Part shown: positions 21,332 through 28,915 of the stretch, piece after piece
Numbering within the stretch: the first letter of the stretch is position 1
How the letters are laid out: each line of letters starts with the position of its first letter
NCBI GenBank assembly: GCA_903858755.1
Contig: CAIOKC010000008.1
Coordinates: 1-39,354 of the forward strand
Direction: 5' to 3'
Length of the DNA: 39,354 bases
Origin: an uncultured bacterium
Lineage (GTDB): Bacteria > Patescibacteriota > Minisyncoccia > Phycocordibacterales > UBA2100
Program-made: the position numbers and the translations under genes
The notes under the pieces: generated by a model
Database searches by the model: none
What the model saw: the letters and a program-made list of their open reading frames with translations, nothing else
Told to the model about the DNA's origin: nothing

Positions 21332-22152
21332 GCCATCCTCTCATTACAAAAGCTGACGGAGAGAAGGAGTCATTCGACCCGGCGAAGCTTGAGCACTCCC
21401 TCGCGCTCGCCGGAGCCTCGACGACGATGCGAGCGCGCATCCTTGCGCATATCATGCACGAGCTACATCCCGGTATCACCACCGAGGAGATTTACACGCA
21501 CGCCTTCGAGGTCCTCCGCAAAGAAGAAAGACCTCCTGTCGCTGCACGCTATTCCATCAAGCGCGCGGTATTTGCCCTTGGACCTTCGGGGTTCCCTTTC
21601 GAGCAGTTCCTCGCGGCAGTCTTGCGCGCGCACGGCTGGACGACGAAGACGGGCGTCGCTCTCAACGGACGCTGCGCTCCGCACGAGGTCGACGTCCTTG
21701 CGGAAAAAGGCGGGAAGCGCGTCGGCATCGAAGCAAAATTCCACAACGACGCCGCAGGCAAGACAGACATCAAAGACGCGCTCTATGTGAAAGCCCGCTA
21801 CGACGACCTCCGCGCAACGCCGGAGAAATCCTCGCATGTGGATGAGGGGTGGCTCGTGACGAATACGCGCTTCACGAGGAATGCGATCCGCTATGCGCAG
21901 TGCTCGAACCTCACGCTTCTTGGGTGGGATTATCCGCGTACCCGCGGACTCCTCGCCCTCATCGAAGAGGGCAAGGTGCATCCGCTCACGTGCCTTACCA
22001 CGCTTTCGGAAAGCGAAAAGCGCCGACTTCTCGAAAGCAGGGTGGTCTTGTGCCGCGACGTGCAGACGCCGCACGTCTTGAAGCAGTACGGGGTGCGACC
22101 GGAAAACATTCCCCATATCCTTGGGGAAGCGAGCCAGCTTTGTGGGATATAA
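21328..22152 (+). CDS. ATP-cone domain fused to PD-(D/E)XK restriction-like endonuclease
   Basis: 274 residues. The N-terminus (about 1-90; ITKADGEKESFDPAKLEHSLALAGAS, IYTHAFEVLRKEE) is an ATP-cone, the nucleotide-sensing domain known from ribonucleotide reductases and NrdR. The second half is a restriction-endonuclease-type nuclease with D122 in HEVDVLAE and E135-A-K137 in VGIEAKFHN. A C-terminal helical part follows (LTTLSESEKRRLLESRVVL). The start overlaps the stop of the upstream gene. Stand-alone ATP-cone nucleases occur in other bacteria; their substrate is not established. No methyltransferase is nearby, so a classical restriction system is unlikely. Confidence 0.8.
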   Translation: MSHPLITKADGEKESFDPAKLEHSLALAGASTTMRARILAHIMHELHPGITTEEIYTHAFEVLRKEERPPVAARYSIKRAVFALGPSGFPFEQFLAAVLRAHGWTTKTGVALNGRCAPHEVDVLAEKGGKRVGIEAKFHNDAAGKTDIKDALYVKARYDDLRATPEKSSHVDEGWLVTNTRFTRNAIRYAQCSNLTLLGWDYPRTRGLLALIEEGKVHPLTCLTTLSESEKRRLLESRVVLCRDVQTPHVLKQYGVRPENIPHILGEASQLCGI

Positions 22153-22153
22153 T
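22148..22153 (+). promoter_or_regulatory. -10 box of mgtC (leaderless)
   Basis: A perfect TATAAT, six bases before the mgtC ATG and overlapping the stop of the nuclease gene. Confidence 0.5.
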
Positions 22154-22159
22154 GCGCGC

Positions 22160-22666
22160 ATGCATACGCCCGCAGAATTTTTCGATCCGACCATCGTGCA
22201 ATGCGCCAAGCTCTTTCTTGCGATGCTCTTGGGCGGCATCATCGGCACGGAGCGCGCGCTTCTCGCAAAGCAGGTCGCGGGCACGCGCACCTTTGGGCTC
22301 GTCGCGCTCGGCGCATGCCTTTTTATACTCGTCGGCAATTACGCAAATGCCGCGTACCTCGGAGTCAGCAATATCAACCCCACGCAGATCGCCGCGGGTA
22401 TCGTGACGGGTATCGGATTTCTCGGCGGCGGACTCATTATTTTCCGCGGAGACGCTCTCCATGGCGTGACCACTGCGGCCGGGCTCTGGATCGTCGCTGC
22501 GATTGGTATGGCGGTCGGCTTCGGGCTGTACGTGGTCGCAGTATTCGTGACGATACTAGCGCTCGTCATGTTTAGCGGCATGTGGTACGTCGAGAATCGC
22601 TTCAAGCATTGGTTTGCGGAATATCGACAGGAGGAGCACGTAGACCCCATCCCCTCCGCGCAGTAA
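22160..22666 (+). CDS. MgtC/SapB family membrane protein
   Basis: 168 residues with about four to five membrane helices. The N-terminal MgtC core is recognisable: LFLAMLLGGIIGTERALLAKQVAGTRTFGLVALGACLF, then GIVTGIGFLGGGLIIFRGDALHGVTTAAGLWIVAAIGMAVGFGLY. MgtC proteins help growth at low magnesium, in part by acting on the F-ATP synthase in pathogens; here the role is unknown. The C-terminal ACT-like domain of Salmonella MgtC is absent. The ATG at 22160 is supported by the TATAAT box six bases upstream. Confidence 0.9.
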   Translation: MHTPAEFFDPTIVQCAKLFLAMLLGGIIGTERALLAKQVAGTRTFGLVALGACLFILVGNYANAAYLGVSNINPTQIAAGIVTGIGFLGGGLIIFRGDALHGVTTAAGLWIVAAIGMAVGFGLYVVAVFVTILALVMFSGMWYVENRFKHWFAEYRQEEHVDPIPSAQ

Positions 22667-22675
22667 AGCTGCGCG
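22657..22675 (+). terminator. short hairpin at the end of mgtC
   Basis: CGCGCAG (22657-22663) and CTGCGCG (22669-22675) pair over a five-base loop that holds the mgtC stop. No T-run follows; the next -10 box is seven bases away. Confidence 0.4.
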
Positions 22676-22681
22676 ATAGGG

Positions 22682-22687
22682 TATACT
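22682..22687 (+). promoter_or_regulatory. -10 box of the nuclease gene at 22695 (leaderless)
   Basis: TATACT lies seven bases before the ATG. Confidence 0.45.
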
Positions 22688-22694
22688 GCGCGGG

Positions 22695-23489
22695 ATGAGT
22701 CAGTACTATAAGCCGGACAGAAAGCCCGATTGGAATTACGGCGGCAATAAGTGGCGCCTATCGCGCTCGAAAATCGGTCTTTTCAGAGAATGCGCGCGCT
22801 GTTTCTACCTCGACAACAAATTGGGGACGGCGCGTCCGCCGGGATTTCCCTTCAATCTCAACAGCGCGGTCGATGCGCTCCTCAAAAAAGAATTCGATAT
22901 TCATCGGAAAGGGAAGACCTCACACCCTCTGATGGAGCAGTACGGGGTCGATGCGGTGCCTTTTGAGCATCCGAAGATCGACATCTGGCGCGAGAATTTC
23001 AAAGGCATCGACTACGTGCATCCTGAGACAGGATTTACGGTCTCGGGCGCGGTCGACGACGTGTGGACGACCCCGGGCGGAGAGCTCATCATCGTGGATT
23101 ACAAGTCGACCAGCAAAGATGAGAAGATCGAGGCGCTCGATAAGGATTGGCACGATGGCTACAAGCAGCAGATGGAGATCTACCAGTGGCTTTTCCGCAG
23201 GAACGGTTTCAAGGTCTCCGATACCGGCTACTTCGTCTATGCGAATGCAGGCAAAGACAAAGAGGCATTCGACGGCGTTCTCGAATTCGAGGTCACGCTC
23301 GTCCCGCACAAAGGCGACGATTCGTGGGTCGAAGGCGCGCTGCGCGAGATACAGAAATGCCTCGACGGCGATGCTATTCCGTCGCCGTCGGAGGATTGCG
23401 ATTATTGCAGGTACCGCGAGTATGCGGGAAAGAAATTGCAGGCGCTCGCGAAAACGAGAAAAAATGGATCGGGCACGCTTGGTATATAG
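22695..23489 (+). CDS. RecB/Cas4-like PD-(D/E)XK nuclease
   Basis: 264 residues. The N-terminus (LSRSKIGLFRECARCFYLDNKLGTARPPG) is the typical opening of PDDEXK_1/RecB-like nucleases. The active site is seen in SGAVDDVW (D121/D122) and IIVDYKST (D135-Y-K137), followed by QMEIYQWLFRRNG. Two CxxC pairs (C33/C36 and C235/C238) frame the domain and may hold an Fe-S cluster or zinc, as in AddB and Cas4. There is no CRISPR array or cas gene in the window, so a DNA-repair exonuclease role is more likely. An MGMT-like gene follows after three bases. Confidence 0.85.
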   Translation: MSQYYKPDRKPDWNYGGNKWRLSRSKIGLFRECARCFYLDNKLGTARPPGFPFNLNSAVDALLKKEFDIHRKGKTSHPLMEQYGVDAVPFEHPKIDIWRENFKGIDYVHPETGFTVSGAVDDVWTTPGGELIIVDYKSTSKDEKIEALDKDWHDGYKQQMEIYQWLFRRNGFKVSDTGYFVYANAGKDKEAFDGVLEFEVTLVPHKGDDSWVEGALREIQKCLDGDAIPSPSEDCDYCRYREYAGKKLQALAKTRKNGSGTLGI

Positions 23490-23492
23490 GAT

Positions 23493-23750
23493 ATGAAGAC
23501 TTTCGCCGATACGGTGCGCGATATCGTGCGGAAGATCCCACAAGGGAAGACCATGACGTACCGGCAAGTCGCCGCGAAAGCGGGAAATCCGAAAGCGGCG
23601 CGCGCGGTCGGCACGATCATGCGTACGAATTATGACGATACAATTCCTTGTCATCGCGTCATTCGATCCGACGGGAGTCTGGGCAGCTACAATCGCGGCG
23701 GCGAGCAGCGTAAGCGCGAGATACTCACCGCAGAGAAAGCGTTTTGGTAG
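23493..23750 (+). CDS. MGMT-family DNA alkyl repair protein (C-terminal domain only)
   Basis: 85 residues, only the DNA-binding and active-site domain of O6-alkylguanine-DNA alkyltransferases. It shows IPQGKTMTYRQVAAKAGNPKAARAVGTIMRTN and IPCHRVIRSDGSLGSYNRGG with the acceptor cysteine C53. Alkyltransferase-like proteins of similar size usually have Trp in place of that Cys; here Cys is kept, so real repair is possible. The start is three bases after the upstream nuclease stop, so they form an operon with a likely DNA-repair theme. Confidence 0.93.
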   Translation: MKTFADTVRDIVRKIPQGKTMTYRQVAAKAGNPKAARAVGTIMRTNYDDTIPCHRVIRSDGSLGSYNRGGEQRKREILTAEKAFW

Positions 23751-23756
23751 AAAAGA

Positions 23757-23784
23757 TTGCGACGCGAGGAGGAATTTGTATACT
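23757..23784 (+). promoter_or_regulatory. promoter of the small gene at 23817
   Basis: TTGCGA (23757-23762), a 16-base spacer and TATACT (23779-23784). It is followed by a leader of about 26 bases with TTGGAGGG as the ribosome-binding site. Confidence 0.5.
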
Positions 23785-23816
23785 GCCCACGGGAAATATT
23801 CTTGGAGGGTTGCTAC

Positions 23817-24053
23817 ATGAAATCAGGCGAAGTATTTGACGCCTCGCATCGCGGCTATACCCAGACGGACACATTCATCTTTCGCGGCTGTCGCAACAAA
23901 AAGTCCTTCATGTCTCCTTCTACGAAGGAGGGCGTCGAGGAGCTGAAGCACGAGTTCGTCGCGAAATTGATCGAATCGGGCTTCGAGGTGACCGGCGAGA
24001 ACGGTCCGCACGGATTCGAATACGACGTCATGTGCCGCGGCTTCGGAGAATAG
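23817..24053 (+). CDS. small hypothetical protein (78 aa)
   Basis: No family recognised. 78 residues, soluble, with three cysteines or histidine-rich spots (FRGCRNKK, GPHGFEYDVMCRGFG). The ATG at 23817 is preceded by GGAGGG at a good distance and by a promoter. Codon use is like the neighbours. It may be functionally tied to the next small gene. Confidence 0.55.
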   Translation: MKSGEVFDASHRGYTQTDTFIFRGCRNKKSFMSPSTKEGVEELKHEFVAKLIESGFEVTGENGPHGFEYDVMCRGFGE

Positions 24054-24065
24054 TGTGCCGTCACC

Positions 24066-24302
24066 ATGGTGGCGATTCTCTCCGGATCCGATGCGACGAT
24101 CCATGGCTATGGCGAGGAAGAATTCGGCTCCACGGTGGAGCTCGAGCTCAACCTTTGCTACCTGCCGAATCGGCGCGACCATTCGCCCGGCGTCGAGAAA
24201 TCAGCGTCGGTTTTCAAGAAATGGCTCGGCGCGAGAAGCGCTGAGAGGATCCGGTCGAAACGCCGGTACCTGAGACCTCTGCGGCAACGTCGCAGTAAAT
24301 GA
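24066..24302 (+). CDS. small hypothetical protein (78 aa)
   Basis: No family recognised. Starts 12 bases after the previous small gene and has the same length by coincidence. The first half is beta-like (GSTVELELNLCYLPNRRD), the end is very basic (RIRSKRRYLRPLRQRRSK) and might bind nucleic acid. No clear ribosome-binding site, so translation may depend on the upstream gene. A shared terminator follows. Confidence 0.5.
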   Translation: MVAILSGSDATIHGYGEEEFGSTVELELNLCYLPNRRDHSPGVEKSASVFKKWLGARSAERIRSKRRYLRPLRQRRSK

Positions 24303-24307
24303 AAAAG

Positions 24308-24325
24308 CGGCGCCTACGGGCGCCG
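24308..24325. terminator. bidirectional terminator
   Basis: CGGCGCC (24308-24314), loop TACG, GGCGCCG (24319-24325), with an A-run before and a T-rich stretch after. It sits between convergent genes and can end both transcripts. Confidence 0.75.
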
Positions 24326-24331
24326 TTTCGT

Positions 24332-25603
24332 TTATACGCGGAGAACTTTGAGGAGTTTTTCTTTGCTGGTGTGTGGACCGATGATCGCGAGATTGAGTCC
24401 GCTTGTCTTGAAGATATCGCGCGCGACGCGCTGCACGTCTACCGCACTCACCTTGTCGATACCTTCCACGATATCTTCAAGCAATCGGATGTTTCCCGTA
24501 TTGATAAGCGAAGACGCTGCATTTCCCGCGACCTCGTCGCTCGTCTCGAGTGAGAGCGTCTTGGTGCCTTTGATATACGATTTCGCCTTATTGAGCTCGG
24601 CGGCGGATATTTTTTTCGTCTTCACCTTTCCGAATTCCGCCAGGATGGTCGATACTGTCTTCTCTAGCTTGCCATGCTCCACGCCGGCTTGGACGACAAG
24701 AGCGCCCGTGTCGGGATACTTCTCTGTCCACGCGTGCACCGAGTAGGCGAGACCGCGCTTTTCGCGCACTTCGAGGAAGAGTCGGCTGCTCATGCCGCCT
24801 CCGAGGATGGTCGCGAGTACGGTCAGTGCGTACTCGTCGTGGTGTCCGTACGGGTACGCCGGTACGCCGAGCATCAGCTGCGTTTGATCCGTCTCCTTCT
24901 CTTTTATCGCGACACGTGGCGCAGTTTGCGAGGCGGTGAATGGAATCGGCTTCACGGGATTCCCGTGCTTGAGCTTCCCGAAATCGCGCGTGATTTTGGA
25001 GAGTATCTTGGGGGTATCGAATGAACCTGCGACGCAGACCACCGTGTTTGCCGGCGTGTATTGGCGTTTCAAATACGAGACAAAGTCTTTGCGCTTGAAG
25101 CGGCGGATATTTTCTTTCGGTCCAAGGATGGTGCGCCCGAGCGGATGCTCTTCTCCAAAGATGAGCGCATCGAATACGTTGTCCACCGTGCGCATCGGCA
25201 TGTCTTCGTACATGTCGATTTCCTGAATGATCGCGCCGCGCTCCTTCTCGATTTCTTTCTCGGGCAGTGTCGAATTGAGGAAAATATCGCTAATGACGTC
25301 GAGTGCGGTATCTATGTAGCCGCTCGATACTTTTGCATAGTATGCGGTGCGCTCTTTTGCGGTGAAAGCGTTGTAGATGCTTCCTGTCGCGTCAAGCTCT
25401 TGGCTGATCTTCTTCGCGCTTGGGCGCTTCTTTGTGCCTTTGAAGAACATGTGCTCAAGGAAATGGGCAAGGCCGTTTTCCCGCTTGGTCTCGTAGCGTG
25501 ATCCCGTGCCAGTCATGACGATGACCGTGGCAGTTTCCGTTCCCTCCATCGGTACGAGGATGACGCGGAGGCCGTTCTTCAGCGTGTGAATGTGATGCTG
25601 CAT
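24332..25603 (-). CDS. M16 family zinc metallopeptidase
   Basis: 423 residues of the pitrilysin/mitochondrial-processing-peptidase family. The inverted zinc motif is HFLEH at 47-51 (H47, E50, H51), with the third ligand expected in GAIIQEIDMYED. The C-terminal half holds GGGMSSRLFLEVREKRGLAYSV, with the Arg/Tyr pair that binds substrate. So both halves of a single-chain M16 peptidase are present; no signal peptide is visible. The ATG at 25603 is preferred over one at 25615, because TGC-TATGCT lies seven bases before it and the family begins with HTLKNGLRV. Substrate unknown. Confidence 0.94.
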   Translation of the reverse strand: MQHHIHTLKNGLRVILVPMEGTETATVIVMTGTGSRYETKRENGLAHFLEHMFFKGTKKRPSAKKISQELDATGSIYNAFTAKERTAYYAKVSSGYIDTALDVISDIFLNSTLPEKEIEKERGAIIQEIDMYEDMPMRTVDNVFDALIFGEEHPLGRTILGPKENIRRFKRKDFVSYLKRQYTPANTVVCVAGSFDTPKILSKITRDFGKLKHGNPVKPIPFTASQTAPRVAIKEKETDQTQLMLGVPAYPYGHHDEYALTVLATILGGGMSSRLFLEVREKRGLAYSVHAWTEKYPDTGALVVQAGVEHGKLEKTVSTILAEFGKVKTKKISAAELNKAKSYIKGTKTLSLETSDEVAGNAASSLINTGNIRLLEDIVEGIDKVSAVDVQRVARDIFKTSGLNLAIIGPHTSKEKLLKVLRV

Positions 25604-25610
25604 AGGCGCC

Positions 25611-25619
25611 AGCATAGCA
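25611..25619 (-). promoter_or_regulatory. extended -10 promoter of the M16 peptidase (leaderless)
   Basis: On the minus strand TGC-TATGCT (-10 at 25616-25611), seven bases before the ATG at 25603. Confidence 0.45.
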
Positions 25620-25639
25620 GGCTGTGTGCGCCGCCGTGC

Positions 25640-25668
25640 TTGACATGCGCGAGCTGGATACGTACTGT
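25640..25668 (+). promoter_or_regulatory. promoter of the unknown gene at 25757
   Basis: TTGACA (25640-25645), a 17-base spacer and TACTGT (25663-25668). The leader is about 80 bases and ends with GAGAGGAAAC before the ATG. Confidence 0.6.
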
Positions 25669-25756
25669 GGATTTAGCCGCCACTCGTGAGTCGCAGGGAT
25701 CCTCCGCGCTGCTCGAAGTGTGGCAATCGATCAATGACATTTTGGGAGAGGAAACA

Positions 25757-26890
25757 ATGAGTCAAGCTACCGCAGAACCTTCAACCTGCTCGATACCGAT
25801 CACTTTCCGGTACAACGGTCAGGAAACGATCATCAAGACGCTTGGAAGGAAATTCGAGACATCTCTCACGCAATTATTGCGTGAAGCAAACGTCGCCGGT
25901 TCGTTCGTGGTGACTTGTGCCACGAAGGTAAAGGGGAGACCTCATATGCAAGGTCTGACCATCGGCTCGCCGAATGGAAAGCATCGATCCGTCGAGGTGT
26001 GCTGGCAGGAAGGCGGCAACGACGGGCGCTACAGCATGCTTCTGAGCTGTCCCCATGGTATGGATCCGATGGAATTCCATAGCCGTCTCAAAGCGGCGGA
26101 AGCTGCATTGGATGCCGCCGAGACCGACAGCGACACCTCTCGCGATCTCCCCCCGATCCACGTGGAAGAAGATCACACCGGACGCGGGGTCGTGACGAGC
26201 ATCAACTTCGGGAAACCGGAGAAGACACCGGAATCCGGTCAGCCTGCCAACGTGGTCGGTCCGAAGGATGATTTTGCTCAAGCAGCCGAAAAGGCGCAGA
26301 AGAGCATCATTCGCTTCGCCGACAACGAAAGCGCAGTCGAGCTCTTTGTCGAGGAGTGTCTGAAGTATTCCGATGTCGATGGGCGCGTTCTGCGGGCTGT
26401 GTGCTGGAAAGTCTTGAAAGAGTCGTTTCAGTACACTCGGACAGGCTCTATCTGCGAGGCGCTTGTGACGAGGGGGCACTTGGTAGTGCTTGATGGAGAC
26501 AAAGATCGCTACCAGATACCCGAAGCTTGGCTCAAGCGCTTTCGTCCCAGCGCTGCTTCGGAGAGAATTCCGGCGGCGAGCACGACGAAGTCCGAGACGG
26601 CGCCGGGAATTTCAAAACCTGTCGTCGAGAAGACCTCTCCCTCCGGAGAGCCGACACCTCGGTCGAAAAGCCTTGCCGACGACATTGCTGAGCTTGCGAA
26701 AAAAGCTCAGACAGCGGCAAAGCTGCGCAAGAGCCTGGAGGAAATCAAGGTGGAACTTGTCCACGTCGACTCTTTGCGTCAGGGGATTCTCGCTCGGCAA
26801 GCGAAGATCGAAGCCATGCTTCAGCGCCCCGATCTCCTCGACGCTGAAGAGAAGCTGGCAGTGATCCAGAAAACACTTTCAGGCGCTTGA
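25757..26890 (+). CDS. hypothetical protein with C-terminal coiled coil (377 aa)
   Basis: I do not recognise the family. The ATG at 25757 follows GAGAGG at a good distance. Residues about 8-120 look like a mixed alpha/beta domain. A disordered acidic linker comes next (about 115-165). A compact helical, winged-helix-like part, RFADNESAVELFVEECLKYSDVDGRVLRAVCWKVL, continues to DGDKDRYQIPEAWL (about 185-265). Then a Ser/Pro/Thr-rich linker and a coiled coil (about 310-375; ELAKKAQTAAKLRKSLEEIKVELVHV). No membrane segment. It has its own promoter and a strong terminator. Confidence 0.7.
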   Translation: MSQATAEPSTCSIPITFRYNGQETIIKTLGRKFETSLTQLLREANVAGSFVVTCATKVKGRPHMQGLTIGSPNGKHRSVEVCWQEGGNDGRYSMLLSCPHGMDPMEFHSRLKAAEAALDAAETDSDTSRDLPPIHVEEDHTGRGVVTSINFGKPEKTPESGQPANVVGPKDDFAQAAEKAQKSIIRFADNESAVELFVEECLKYSDVDGRVLRAVCWKVLKESFQYTRTGSICEALVTRGHLVVLDGDKDRYQIPEAWLKRFRPSAASERIPAASTTKSETAPGISKPVVEKTSPSGEPTPRSKSLADDIAELAKKAQTAAKLRKSLEEIKVELVHVDSLRQGILARQAKIEAMLQRPDLLDAEEKLAVIQKTLSGA

Positions 26891-26904
26891 TGCCTGGAAG
26901 ATCC

Positions 26905-26940
26905 GCGGACGGAGCACGCGCTCCGTCCGCTTTCTTTTTT
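26905..26940 (+). terminator. intrinsic terminator
   Basis: GCGGACGGAGC (26905-26915), loop ACGC, GCTCCGTCCGC (26920-26930), then TTTCTTTTTT. A textbook rho-independent terminator after the coiled-coil gene. Confidence 0.92.
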
Positions 26941-26967
26941 ACAGAAAGCGCGCTACGTTTATATGCA

Positions 26968-28884
26968 ATGACCCTCAATCAGATACGGACAAAGTATGTT
27001 GAGTACCTGAAAGCGCGGGGGCATACCCTCATCCCCAGCGCGTCTCTCGTCCCGCAGAACGACCCGACGACGCTTTTCACCGGCAGCGGCATGCAGCCTT
27101 TGGTGCCGTACCTGCTCGGCGAGCCGCACCCGAAAGGGAGCCGCTTGGTCAATAGCCAAAAAAGTTTTCGCGCGGAAGATATCGAAGAGGTGGGCGACAA
27201 TCGCCACACGACGTTTTTCGAGATGCTCGGCAATTGGTCGCTTGGCGATTATTTCAAGAAAGAGCAGCTCCCCTGGTTCTTCGGATTTCTGACCGAAGAG
27301 ATCGGTCTTGATCCGAAGCGTTTGTACGTCACTGCATTCATTGGGGACGAGAAGAACAGCGTCCCGCGCGACGACGAATCCGCAGAAATCTGGCAAGAGC
27401 TGTTCGCGGGTAAGGGAATAGAGGCGAAGATCGTGCCGATCGGCTCTGAAGCAGACGGCTATCGCCTTGGCATGCAAGGCGGGCGTATTTTTTTCTACGA
27501 TGCGAAAAAGAATTGGTGGAGCCGTGCAGGGGTCCCTGAAAACATGCCGGCGGGAGAGCCGGGCGGACCTGATTCCGAAGTGTTTTACGATTTTGAGACA
27601 CCGCACGATCCGAAATTCGGCGCGGAGTGCCATCCAAACTGCGATTGCGGTCGATTCCTTGAAATAGGGAACTCCGTCTTTATGCAGTACATCAAAAAAG
27701 AAGATGGATCTTTCGGGCTGCTTCCCAAGCAGAATGTGGATTTCGGCGGAGGGTTGGAGCGCATCAGCGCGGCGTCGAGTGGAAATGCCGATGTCTTTCT
27801 CATCGACGTCTTCGTTGACATCATTGATCTTCTCGCGCACTTCTCGGGCAAGGAATATGCGGATAGCAGGTACCAGCGCTCCTTCCGTATTATCGCCGAT
27901 CACATGCGCGCGGCGACTTTTATGCTCGCGGACGGCGTGCGACCTTCGAATACCGAGCGCGGCTACATCCTGCGCCGCCTCATCCGCCGAGCCGCCCAGC
28001 ACATGATGAAGCTTGGAGCAAACGACGGAGAGAAGGAGGACAGCATGCTTATCCGCGCGGCGATTATCGTCGTCGAGAAATACAAGCAGGCATATCCGGA
28101 ATTGGATGGGGAAGAGGTGTATGAAGTGATTACAGAAGAGATCTGGAAAGAACAAGTGCAGTTTGCTCATGTTCTTGCAGAAGGCGTTCCCCGAGTTATC
28201 AAGATTGCGCAAACAGGTTATATCTCCGGCGCTCAGGCGTTTGGAGTTTCTTCAACCTTGGGAGTTCCGTTTGAAATGATTCAAGAAATTGCTGCTGAGC
28301 ATAAGGCGGATGTTGGAGAGCTTGATTTTGAAGCAGCGATGGAGAAGCACAGAGAAGTCTCTCGGGCAGGCATTGAACAAAAATTCAAAGGCGGACTTGC
28401 GGATACGTCGGAAAAGACGACGCGGCTTCACACGGCTCACCACTTGCTCCTCAAAGCGCTTCAGATAGTGCTCGGCGATCAGGTCAAGCAACGCGGGTCG
28501 AATATCACGCAAGAGCGTCTCCGTATTGACTTCTCGTACGGTCAGAAAATGACGCAGGAGCAGATCAGAGAGGTCGAGGATATCGTCAATGAGCAGATAC
28601 GAAACGCTCTGCCTGTCGTCCGCTCGACGCTTCCGAAAGAGGAGGCGGAGCAACTCGGCGCTCAGCACGAATTCGGAGCGAAGTATCCGGATGTCGTCTC
28701 CGTCTACTCGGTGGGACCGGCAGGTGCGAGCGAACGCGATCCGCAATTCGACGCGGCATTTTCTATAGAGTTCTGCGGCGGACCACATGTCTCCAATACT
28801 TCTGATCTCGCGGGCACATTCAAGATCCAAAAAGAAGAAGCGATCGCCTCCGGTATCCGACGTATTAAGGCAATTATCACCTAG
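26968..28884 (+). CDS. alaS: alanyl-tRNA synthetase without the C-terminal C-Ala domain
   Basis: Charges tRNA-Ala; its cognate tRNA is at 5625. 638 residues against about 876 in E. coli. Present are the class II core (VNSQKSFRAEDIEEVGDNRHTTFFEMLGNWSLGDYF, GGGLERI), the tRNA-recognition part and the editing domain with zinc ligands in HTAHH (488-492) and C603-GGP-H607. The protein ends right after SGIRRIKAI, so the oligomerisation and C-Ala domain is absent, as in many CPR genomes. The ATG at 26968 matches the family start. Bases 28201-28320 are 56 of 120 G+C, below the surrounding gene, which may mark recombination or a weakly constrained linker. Confidence 0.97.
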   Translation: MTLNQIRTKYVEYLKARGHTLIPSASLVPQNDPTTLFTGSGMQPLVPYLLGEPHPKGSRLVNSQKSFRAEDIEEVGDNRHTTFFEMLGNWSLGDYFKKEQLPWFFGFLTEEIGLDPKRLYVTAFIGDEKNSVPRDDESAEIWQELFAGKGIEAKIVPIGSEADGYRLGMQGGRIFFYDAKKNWWSRAGVPENMPAGEPGGPDSEVFYDFETPHDPKFGAECHPNCDCGRFLEIGNSVFMQYIKKEDGSFGLLPKQNVDFGGGLERISAASSGNADVFLIDVFVDIIDLLAHFSGKEYADSRYQRSFRIIADHMRAATFMLADGVRPSNTERGYILRRLIRRAAQHMMKLGANDGEKEDSMLIRAAIIVVEKYKQAYPELDGEEVYEVITEEIWKEQVQFAHVLAEGVPRVIKIAQTGYISGAQAFGVSSTLGVPFEMIQEIAAEHKADVGELDFEAAMEKHREVSRAGIEQKFKGGLADTSEKTTRLHTAHHLLLKALQIVLGDQVKQRGSNITQERLRIDFSYGQKMTQEQIREVEDIVNEQIRNALPVVRSTLPKEEAEQLGAQHEFGAKYPDVVSVYSVGPAGASERDPQFDAAFSIEFCGGPHVSNTSDLAGTFKIQKEEAIASGIRRIKAIIT

Positions 28885-28899
28885 TCGTGCCTAAAGTGT

Positions 28900-28908
28900 T
28901 GGTATACT
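28900..28908 (+). promoter_or_regulatory. extended -10 promoter of the FtsA/PilM-like gene (leaderless)
   Basis: TGG-TATACT (-10 at 28903-28908), seven bases before the ATG at 28916. Confidence 0.5.
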
Positions 28909-28915
28909 GAGAACG

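Noticed and set aside
22695-23489. Cas4 of a CRISPR system
   Set aside because: No repeat array and no other cas gene anywhere in the window; RecB/AddB-like nucleases share the same motifs.
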